Both the position numbers and the translations under genes were made by a program. From CAYYNP01 sp964472545 (GTDB lineage: Bacteria; Planctomycetota; Planctomycetia; Pirellulales; Thermoguttaceae), in contig CAYYNP010000003.1 in the NCBI GenBank assembly GCA_964472545.1, forward strand, positions 1 through 64,000: a DNA stretch of 64,000 nt, written 5' to 3'. Positions 53,284 through 60,498 of the stretch are shown here, piece by piece. How positions within the stretch are numbered: position 1 is the first letter of the stretch; each line of letters opens with the position of its first letter. The notes below the pieces were generated by a model. That model did no database searches. It had not been told where the DNA came from and saw nothing but the letters and a program-made list of their open reading frames with translations.

Positions 53284-56277
53284 TCACTTGACCAACCGCA
53301 CGAAGGCCACGCCGTGCGACGGTATCTTCTCGAACCTCAGCCGTTTGTCGTGTGTGCCAAGGTTGCGATGCTCCCACAGATTCGTCACCTCGCGCGGTCC
53401 GCGAACGTTCAACTGCGCCCAGGTGACGTCGATATCGCGGGGCTTCTCGTCGAGGTTCACGAACACCACGGCAACGGCGCCGCCCGCCAAGGGACGCTTC
53501 CAGACCTCGATCTGGTCCATTTTCTCGACGCGCCAACCGGGCACACCCAAGCGATCCTGATTGACGGCGATCACCTCTTTGTTCAGCAGAATCGATTTCG
53601 TCCGGTCGTTCATCGCGGTGACGTCGTTGGCGGCCAGCAGGGGCGAGGCGAGAATCGACCAGAGGCTCATCTGAAATCTCTCCTCGTCGGGCGTGATGTC
53701 GAATCCGGACTTCTTCCGGTCGTGTCCATAGTCGAACCCGTCGACGCCGATCTGGAGCATGTCCATGTCGTTCCAGCGTCCCGGGCCGACGAACGGGCCG
53801 AGCGCCTCGTTCTGATGGGCCGAACGCAACACGCCGATGCCGCCGTTGTTGTCGTATTTGCTGGTCCATTTATCCTTCACGTCGTAGGTCGTGCGCCACA
53901 TCTCCGCGTTGAAGCCGGGCGCCCACAGCCAGGGGCGCTCGCGCCCCCATTCGCAGACGGAGAAGACCACGTCGCGTCCGGCTGCCCGGATGGCGTCGAG
54001 CGTGGCCTTTTGCTGTTGTTTGTTACTGAAATCGTACTTCACCAAATCCACGCCCCACTCGGCGTATCTTTCGGCAAACTGCGTTTCGTGCCCCCGGACC
54101 CAGCCGGCGCGCGAGTAGACGCCAAACTTCAGTCCCTTCGCGTGAAGATAGTCGCCCAGCGCTTTCATGCCGCTGGGGAATTTTTCGGTATCCCAGAGCG
54201 GATATCCCTCGTCATCGAACTTCGCACCGGGGGCCTGCCAGCCGTCGTCCAGGCCGACGTAGACGTAACCGGCGTCGCGCATGCCGCTATCGACCATCGC
54301 GTCGGCGACCCCTTTGATGAGGGCTTCGTTGATGCCCGTGCCGTAACGGCACCAGGAGTTCCAGCCCATCGGCGGAGTTTGGGCCAACGTGGTGCCCTGG
54401 TACGTGCCGAGCTTATACTCCGGGGCGGACGGCGGGACGAGTTTCGCGTCACCCCAGCCGCCGCACAAATCGGCCTGGTCCTTGTCGTCTTCGCATTGAA
54501 ACGTCAGACGCAACGCTTCAACGCCGGCCAACGGCACGACCACGCGGATCGGACGCGTGGGATTCTGCGTGCTCCCGCGCTTGGCGGCCTGATTGACCAC
54601 GCCGCTGTCGAACACCAGGTTTCCATCGGCATAGACGCAAAACCGCCCCGATCGCTGCGCAGAGACGTTGGGATCGATGCCGGCCCAGGCCTCGAACCGG
54701 CCCGCACGGTTGCCGACGTCGTAGGTCAGTTCGGAGCCCGCTCGCACGCCGATGCCCCTCGCGTACACCACGTCGCCCAGGTCCAGCGGTCCATTCTCGG
54801 GGCCGCAATCGATCGACACCTCTCCGGTTTGTCGCGTCGGCCGGATCGCGGTAAGGCGCACCGTGCTCTCGCCGGCAGTTGTGCTCGATCCGGTCTTTGG
54901 CCTTTGCCCATACCTGAGAAACACGACCCCGTCGGCGGGGATCTCGAACGTGTGTTTGCCGGCGGCGGGCAGCGCTTGCTTGGCCCAGATGTCCGTCAAG
55001 GCGTAGACCCTCTCGGCATTCAATCCGAATTGCCCGGTGCTCAACTCAACCGTCGTTTCTTCCTTGCCGTCTCGGTTGAAGACGCCGATCCACCCGGCGT
55101 CATCGTTGCCGCGTTGGGGCGTCTTCCAGACGTCGATCTTACCGTCGCGATGCACGAGTTTGCCGATCACGGCGTTCTGATCGCACTCGAGGATCTCAGG
55201 GTGTTTGAACAGGCTCAGCGAGAATGCGTCCATCGTGTAGAGTTGGCCGCCGAGCATCAGCGGCGAGGCGGCCAGGGCGCGCTGGACCATGAACGTGCGT
55301 TTCTGGGCTTCGGTGAACTTGCACTCCCAGCCGCCGTTTCGCGTGACGTACAGCCGGCCGAAGCAAATCATGTCCATATCCAGGAAGCTCCCCGCCTCCG
55401 GACCGGAGTAGTCCTGCATGGCTTCCCAGCGCCGGAAGGTCGTCTCCAGGCTGCCGCGGTTGTCCCAGATGTCGCTGGTGATACGCACCATGTTCGCCCG
55501 CTTGTAGGCGTCGCTATGTTCCACCTTGATATGATCGCCGGGAGAAAGGCTCAGCACGATCTTGCGGTCGCACTTGGCGATTGCCTTGGCCACGGCCTCG
55601 ACTTCATCGGGATTTGGCACGATGTCGTCGAACTTGATGAAGTCGACGCCCAGGTCGGCGTATTTCCGGATCAGACCGTCGTAATATTCCTGGGCGCCCG
55701 GCTTGGTCATGTCGACGCCGTAGTTCCACCACGGCTCGGCGGCCCAGGGGCACCTGGACTTCATGTTGACGATATCCTGCATGCGGTATTTCGTGCCCTC
55801 GACCGGGAGGTTCTCGTCGACCGCGCGGCGGTTGATCCCCCGCAGCAGCCAGATGCCGAACTTCACGCCTCGCTTGTGGGCGTAATCGACCGTGTACTTC
55901 AGTCCGTGCGGAAAGAAGTGTTCGTGCGAATCGGGCCGGCCGTACTCATCCAGGGCGATGGTGATTCCCTTGCCCTGGCCGGAGAGAAACCAGCCGTTGT
56001 CGACCGTCACGGTGTCGTAGCCGTACTGAAGCAGATTCTCGCTGAGGAAATCGATGTTCTTCAGCAACTCGGCCTCCGTCACGGCGATGCTGTAGCCGGT
56101 ATAGCTGTTCCAGCCCATCGGAGGCGTGGGATGCCCGGCTTCGTCGTCGGCTTCCGCCGGATGAACCGCCGCCAAAGCGGCTCGTTCGGCTTGCGCTTGT
56201 GGGCAGCCGATTCCGATCCAGGCCCCCAAAGTCAGCAGCGCCGCAAGGCAACGCCATGTCGAGGTTCGTGCTTTCAT
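53284..56277 (-). CDS. Double GH27 protein with central NPCBM domain
   Basis: A 997-residue secreted protein from the ATG at 56277 with a signal peptide. Two GH27/melibiase modules are present, each opening PPMGWNSY or PPMGWNSW. Module 1 (about residues 50-420) has VDFIKFDDIVPN as nucleophile strand and FLDMDMICFG. Module 2 (about 620-990) has VDLVKYDFSNK and the canonical GRWNDMDML acid/base motif. Between them lies an NPCBM-like domain (about 465-605; FEAWAGIDPNVSAQ; GDVVYARGIGVRAG) and a strand-rich linker. Typical GH27 enzymes have one module and about 400 residues. Each module may target a different alpha-galactoside or N-acetylgalactosaminide; module 1 lacks the usual WND, so its activity is uncertain. 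Confidence 0.88.
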   Translation of the reverse strand: MKARTSTWRCLAALLTLGAWIGIGCPQAQAERAALAAVHPAEADDEAGHPTPPMGWNSYTGYSIAVTEAELLKNIDFLSENLLQYGYDTVTVDNGWFLSGQGKGITIALDEYGRPDSHEHFFPHGLKYTVDYAHKRGVKFGIWLLRGINRRAVDENLPVEGTKYRMQDIVNMKSRCPWAAEPWWNYGVDMTKPGAQEYYDGLIRKYADLGVDFIKFDDIVPNPDEVEAVAKAIAKCDRKIVLSLSPGDHIKVEHSDAYKRANMVRITSDIWDNRGSLETTFRRWEAMQDYSGPEAGSFLDMDMICFGRLYVTRNGGWECKFTEAQKRTFMVQRALAASPLMLGGQLYTMDAFSLSLFKHPEILECDQNAVIGKLVHRDGKIDVWKTPQRGNDDAGWIGVFNRDGKEETTVELSTGQFGLNAERVYALTDIWAKQALPAAGKHTFEIPADGVVFLRYGQRPKTGSSTTAGESTVRLTAIRPTRQTGEVSIDCGPENGPLDLGDVVYARGIGVRAGSELTYDVGNRAGRFEAWAGIDPNVSAQRSGRFCVYADGNLVFDSGVVNQAAKRGSTQNPTRPIRVVVPLAGVEALRLTFQCEDDKDQADLCGGWGDAKLVPPSAPEYKLGTYQGTTLAQTPPMGWNSWCRYGTGINEALIKGVADAMVDSGMRDAGYVYVGLDDGWQAPGAKFDDEGYPLWDTEKFPSGMKALGDYLHAKGLKFGVYSRAGWVRGHETQFAERYAEWGVDLVKYDFSNKQQQKATLDAIRAAGRDVVFSVCEWGRERPWLWAPGFNAEMWRTTYDVKDKWTSKYDNNGGIGVLRSAHQNEALGPFVGPGRWNDMDMLQIGVDGFDYGHDRKKSGFDITPDEERFQMSLWSILASPLLAANDVTAMNDRTKSILLNKEVIAVNQDRLGVPGWRVEKMDQIEVWKRPLAGGAVAVVFVNLDEKPRDIDVTWAQLNVRGPREVTNLWEHRNLGTHDKRLRFEKIPSHGVAFVRLVK

Positions 56278-56400
56278 ACCGTGATTGCTCCCATGGTCAA
56301 GGCAGTTCGTGCATTGCTTCATTGTTCCAGGTCATCTTCGGCTCGCGTACTTGCAGCTTGGAAAAGACCAAGATACCAGAACCGTCGGCAGATAGCCAAA

Positions 56401-56598
56401 CGGCGCATCGTCAGCTTCCATTTGAACGACGTGGCCGAGGCGGGTAAGCCGCAAACCCGAGACGTGCCGCCGGGGGCCGGCGTGGCCAACGACGCCGGCG
56501 TGTTCGAGGAGCTTCTTCGTCGGCGCTTCCAAGGTGGCATGGCGGTGGAATACGAGCACGATTCTAAGAAGTTGCTCATCGAACTGGCCGGGCGTTAA
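56401..56598 (+). pseudogene. Fragment of sugar phosphate isomerase/epimerase gene
   Basis: An open stretch reading RRIVSFHLNDVAEAGKP, TRDVPPGAGVANDAGVF and MAVEYEHDSKK matches the last strands of xylose-isomerase-like TIM-barrel (AP_endonuc_2) proteins, where HLND, the RDVP.G.GV loop and VEYEH are typical. Upstream sequence lacks the remaining barrel and has no start with a ribosome site. The end lacks the usual final helix and runs into family C repeats. It is best read as a decayed remnant. Confidence 0.5.
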
Positions 56599-56606
56599 GC
56601 GCCGGC

Positions 56607-56740
56607 CGTCTAGCCGCCGCCGGTACGGCGGCGCAGGACGAGCACCACGGTTACGCCGCCGTACCGGCGGCGGCTAAACGACGGAGCGTCGTACCGGCGG
56701 CGGCTAAACGACGGGAGTGTCGTACCGGCAGCAGCCAAAC
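56607..56740. repeat. Family C palindromic and tandem repeat
   Basis: An inverted pair TAGCCGCCGCCGGTACGGCG (56611-) and CGCCGCCGTACCGGCGGCGG (to 56673) is followed by two more copies of GTACCGGCGGCGGCTAAACGAC-type units starting at 56661, 56691 and 56722, so periods of 30 and 31 bp. The last unit has diverged (GGCAGCAGCCAAAC). Confidence 0.85.
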
Positions 56741-56904
56741 GGCCGAAACGACGCGCCGAATGGCGTACCTCGTCTCCCGGCAGCCCCTTACGGCCGGAAT
56801 CCCCCCAATGGGTCGAGCGTGTCCCTGCTTGACCTGGGGGGACCCATGGCGGTACACTTAGGAGAGCGCTGGTCGATACGTCAACACTTCGGAAAGCCCC
56901 GGGC

Positions 56905-57930
56905 ATGTCAAGACGATCCGGTTTCACGCTGGTCGAACTGCTGGTGGTGATCGCCATCATCGGGGTGTTGATCTCCATGTTGTTGCCCGCGGTGCAGAGC
57001 GTCCGGGAGGTGACTCGGCGGGCGCAGTGTCTGAACAATGTCAAACAGTTGGGCACGGCCGTGCTCGGTTATGAAGCCACGCATAGCGTGCTGCCGCCGT
57101 CGGGGCTGATCGAGACGGAAGACATCAACGGCGTGTTGTACGACAACGTCCGCGGCGGGCAGCAACTGAGTTGGGTCGTGGAGATCCTCGAACACATCTC
57201 CGAGGGCTCGTTGGAGGCCCGGTTCGATCGCCGCGGGAGCGTCTTCGAACAGGACAACGATCCCCAGGCGACCCACGTGGCCGTGCTGCTTTGCCCTAGC
57301 GACGATGCCTTGGGCCGCTACTTCGTCGACGGGGAGTTGACCCAAGGCAAGCGATTCGCCAAGGGCAACTACGCGGCCTACGTGAGCCCCTTCCACACCG
57401 ACCTGCAAACGGCCTATCCCGGGACGCTGACGCGAGAGCGCCGGCCGGTCAAGGAGATCCAGGCCGGCGGCGGCATGTCGAACACGATCTGGTTGGCCGA
57501 AATCCGCACGCGAGACCATCCGCAAGACCAGCGCGGCGCCTGGGCGCTGCCGTGGACCGGCGCCAGCGTGTTGGCCTATGACATGCACCCGGATCGACGT
57601 CAGCGCCTCGGCTACCTCGGCAGCGATATCAGCGAGGGCTGGACCCAACTGCCGAATTGCCAGGGCCCGAACATGGACATACTCTACGCCTGTCCCGACC
57701 CGGCCGGCGCCCAGATGGACGGCATGCCGTGCGGCGTTTGGAAGCCGCCGTTTAGCGTTTGGTGGTATCTCTCGGCGGCCCCCCGCAGCGAACACCGCGG
57801 CGGCGTCAACGTGGGCTTTCTCGACAACCATGCCGGCTTCCTTTCCGATGACGTCGACGAGTACGTGATGGCCTACCTGATCAGCACCACCGACGACCAA
57901 ATTGTCAGAGCCACGGAATACGTCCACTAG
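56905..57930 (+). CDS. DUF1559 type II pseudopilin-like protein
   Basis: A 341-residue protein with a class III signal: SRRSGFTLVELLVVIAIIGVL, cleaved after Gly with the conserved Glu at +5. A hydrophobic helix and an RRAQCLNNVKQLG block follow, typical of the planctomycete DUF1559/SBP_bac_10 family. The end has HRGGVNVGFLDNHAGFLSDD, a variant of the usual H-x-GG-x-N-x-x-x-x-DG motif. Such proteins assemble into type II secretion or pilus-like pseudopili, and planctomycetes have many. It probably leads an operon with the small membrane protein 15 bp downstream. Confidence 0.92.
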   Translation: MSRRSGFTLVELLVVIAIIGVLISMLLPAVQSVREVTRRAQCLNNVKQLGTAVLGYEATHSVLPPSGLIETEDINGVLYDNVRGGQQLSWVVEILEHISEGSLEARFDRRGSVFEQDNDPQATHVAVLLCPSDDALGRYFVDGELTQGKRFAKGNYAAYVSPFHTDLQTAYPGTLTRERRPVKEIQAGGGMSNTIWLAEIRTRDHPQDQRGAWALPWTGASVLAYDMHPDRRQRLGYLGSDISEGWTQLPNCQGPNMDILYACPDPAGAQMDGMPCGVWKPPFSVWWYLSAAPRSEHRGGVNVGFLDNHAGFLSDDVDEYVMAYLISTTDDQIVRATEYVH

Positions 57931-57945
57931 CGGGTCGTTGCCGCG

Positions 57946-58353
57946 ATGAAGGGCGTCTCGATGAAGGGCGTCTCCATGAAGGGAAGCTACTTGCCGCTGA
58001 TCGCCCTGGGTTTGGGGCTGCCGCTGATCGGCATTTCGATGGTCTGGTCGCAGATGGTCCGCAACGTCGCTTGGACCGAAGCGCAGGCCGTCGAGCGGTC
58101 GGAAGCACGGGCCGAGTTGCACAGCCTGCAGGGCTGCGACCACAACCACGGCCCCGACGAACCGCACGATCCGGAAGTCGAAGCGAATATCGCCAAGAAG
58201 AAGCAGGCCGAAGAGCGACTCGCGCAAGCCGACGCCGAATTCGAGCGGTCTCAGTTCTTCCGCCTCACGGTCGCCACGGCGCTGAAGTGGATCGGTGTCG
58301 CCTTCTCGGCGGCGGGCGTGGCCGGTTACTTCTTCTTCAATCGCGCGGCGTAG
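57946..58353 (+). CDS. Small two-helix membrane protein with repeated start
   Basis: A 135-residue protein. Membrane helices are at about residues 16-35 (LPLIALGLGLPLIGISMVW) and 108-131 (TVATALKWIGVAFSAAGVAG). Between them is a charged, partly coiled-coil region with a His/Asp-rich CDHNHGPDEPHD that might bind metal. The N-terminus is encoded by 15-bp tandem units, so ATG codons occur at 57946, 57961 and 57976, each later ATG preceded by GAAGGG from the previous unit. Which is used is unclear. Function unknown. It is between the pseudopilin and MutS-like genes, probably in one transcript. Confidence 0.7.
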   Translation: MKGVSMKGVSMKGSYLPLIALGLGLPLIGISMVWSQMVRNVAWTEAQAVERSEARAELHSLQGCDHNHGPDEPHDPEVEANIAKKKQAEERLAQADAEFERSQFFRLTVATALKWIGVAFSAAGVAGYFFFNRAA

Positions 58354-58375
58354 CTGCGAAGGGGCACAATGCAAA

Positions 58376-60259
58376 GTGCAGGATGCAAAGTGCAACGTGG
58401 AAAGTGAGATTGCTGAAATCTATCGCCGGCGGATCGCCGAGTTCGAACAGCGGCGGCAGCAGACGCTCCGCCAAGCCGATCGGGTCTCGCTCGCCCGAAT
58501 CTTCAGCTTCCTCGTAGGCGGCGGATGTATCGTGCTGGGGCTGGCGGCCGAGGGGCCGGGCACGCCGTGGTTCGTCCTTGGCGGGATGTTGTTCGTCGGC
58601 TTTGCCTCGATGGTCTGGCAACATCGGCGCCTGTTGGCCCGTGGCGAGCGCCTGGAACAGTCCATCCAGATCAATCGCGACGCCCTGGGCCGCGTGCGGC
58701 GGAAATGGAAACGCGTTCGGCCGACGCGCGTCTCGCTGCCGGACGACGGCACGCCGACGGCCGACGACCTCGACCTGTTCGGCCGGGCGTCGCTGTTCCA
58801 CCTGACATGCACCGCGACCACGCCCACCGGCATGCATACGCTGCGCGATTGGCTGCTTACCGGGGCCGAGCCCGAGGCGATCGCCCGACGGCAGGCGGCC
58901 GTGGCCGAGTTGGCCGGGCAGCTCGACTTGCGACAGGAGTTGCAATGCAGCGGAAGCGGCCTGGCCGACGGACGCCACGACCCGGAGGCCTTCCTCCGCT
59001 GGGCCGAAGGCGAGCCGTACCTGGCCGGCCGGCGTTGGCTGCAATGGGCCGCGCGGCTGCTGCCGCTGTTGATGACGGCGCTGCTGGTGTTAGGCGTGGC
59101 CGGACGCGTGCCGGGGACGCTGTGGCTGGCCGTGGTGGCGGTGAACCTGACGATCAGCGTGATCTTCTGCGGGGAAGTACACCGGATCTTCGGCTACATC
59201 TCGACCCGAGAGGGTGAGATCCGCACCTACGGCAAACTGTTTGCGCAGATGGCGACCGCCAAGGCAACGTCGCCTGAGTTGGCCGGGATCCTCGAGCAGA
59301 TCACCACCCCGGCACCCGGCGCCGCCGAGCAACTCGGCCGCCTGGGCCGCATCATGGACTTGGCCAACATCCGCTTCTCGGACGCCGCCCATTCGATCGC
59401 ACAGTACACCACGCTTTGGGACTTCCACGTGCTGGCCATATTGGAGCGCTGGCAGCGCCGCTGTGGCCGGCAGGCCCGGGCGTGGTTCGAGGCGCTGGGG
59501 CGCTTCGAGGCGCTGGCCTCACTGGCCTCGCTGGCCCACGACAACCCGGGTTGGACGTTCGCCACCGTCGAGCCCCAAGAGACGCCCGTACTCGAGGCAA
59601 AACAACTCGGCCATCCGCTGCTGCCGGACGACGTCCGCGTGGCCAACGACGTGACGGTCGGCCCGCCGGAATCGTTTCTGCTGGTTACCGGCTCGAACAT
59701 GTCGGGCAAGAGCACCCTGCTGCGTTCGCTGGGTACCAACGTGGTGCTGGCCCAGGCCGGCGGTCCGGTGTGTGCCGCCGAATTGAAGCTGCCGCCGGTA
59801 GAGTTGGCCACCAGCATGCGGATCGACGATTCGCTGGAAGACGGCGTCTCGTTTTTCCTGGCGGAATTGAAGCGGCTGAAGCAGATCGTCGATCGGGCAC
59901 CGCAATGTTCCGGCCGACGGCCGCGCACGCTGCTCTACTTGCTCGACGAGATCCTCCAAGGCACCAACACGGCCGAGCGACAGATCGCCGTCCGCCGCGT
60001 GCTGGCCCATCTGCTCGAGCAAGGCGCCGTGGGGGCCGTCTCGACCCACGACCTCGAGGTGGCCGCCGACGGCGAACTCAGCAAATCGTGTCGGCCGGTC
60101 CATTTCCGCGAGACGATCCACGGCGCGGCGGCCGAGCAGCAGATGACGTTCGACTATCGGCTGCGAGACGGCGTGGCCACGACGACCAATGCGTTGAAGC
60201 TGTTGGATATGGTGGGATTGGGGGAGGCGGAGAGTGGGGAGTCGGGGGCTGGGAGGTGA
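58376..60259 (+). CDS. Membrane-anchored MutS-family ATPase
   Basis: A 627-residue protein from a GTG at 58376 with AAGGGG upstream; a GTG at 58397 is an alternative. The C-terminal 200 residues are the MutS ATPase: Walker A GSNMSGKST (about residues 439-447), the RIDDSLEDGVSFFLAELKRL signature helix, and Walker B LLYLLDEILQGTN (about 519-531), then STHDLE. The mismatch-recognition N-terminus is missing. Instead there are hydrophobic segments at about 41-58, 66-82 and 227-264, so it is anchored in the membrane. This is a known MutS-related subfamily of unknown role and not the repair MutS. Its start lies in a TGCAAAGTGCA repeat. Confidence 0.85.
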   Translation: MQDAKCNVESEIAEIYRRRIAEFEQRRQQTLRQADRVSLARIFSFLVGGGCIVLGLAAEGPGTPWFVLGGMLFVGFASMVWQHRRLLARGERLEQSIQINRDALGRVRRKWKRVRPTRVSLPDDGTPTADDLDLFGRASLFHLTCTATTPTGMHTLRDWLLTGAEPEAIARRQAAVAELAGQLDLRQELQCSGSGLADGRHDPEAFLRWAEGEPYLAGRRWLQWAARLLPLLMTALLVLGVAGRVPGTLWLAVVAVNLTISVIFCGEVHRIFGYISTREGEIRTYGKLFAQMATAKATSPELAGILEQITTPAPGAAEQLGRLGRIMDLANIRFSDAAHSIAQYTTLWDFHVLAILERWQRRCGRQARAWFEALGRFEALASLASLAHDNPGWTFATVEPQETPVLEAKQLGHPLLPDDVRVANDVTVGPPESFLLVTGSNMSGKSTLLRSLGTNVVLAQAGGPVCAAELKLPPVELATSMRIDDSLEDGVSFFLAELKRLKQIVDRAPQCSGRRPRTLLYLLDEILQGTNTAERQIAVRRVLAHLLEQGAVGAVSTHDLEVAADGELSKSCRPVHFRETIHGAAAEQQMTFDYRLRDGVATTTNALKLLDMVGLGEAESGESGAGR

Positions 60260-60312
60260 GGGTGGTGGGTGGAGAGTCGTGGGTGGAGAGTGGTGAGACG
60301 GGCGTGGGAGAG

Positions 60313-60346
60313 GGGTGGCTGGGGCAGAGCGCAGCGGTGCCCCAGG
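60313..60346. repeat. Palindromic repeat family A, left arm only
   Basis: GGGTGGCTGGGGCAGAGCGC ... GGTGCCCCAGG is the family A arm in the same orientation as the copies inside genes at 21186 and 62191. The right arm has decayed (only CGGGACTTCACGG-like traces follow). Confidence 0.8.
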
Positions 60347-60498
60347 ATAGTTGGGCGACCGGGACTTCACGGCTCTTGGCTGCCGGCCGCCCCCGCCGCC
60401 AAGAGAATTGGTTGCCACTGCCGCCCAGAAGCAGTGCCGTCTGCGGTGGTGATCGCATTATAATGAAGTGATCGCATCCTCCGGACAGAGACGTTCGA

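Noticed and set aside
53260..56598. 1,112-codon open frame on the plus strand opposite the double GH27 gene
   Set aside because: Most of it is the shadow of the GH27 gene. Only its last 66 codons (56401-56598) resemble a real protein and are reported as a pseudogene.
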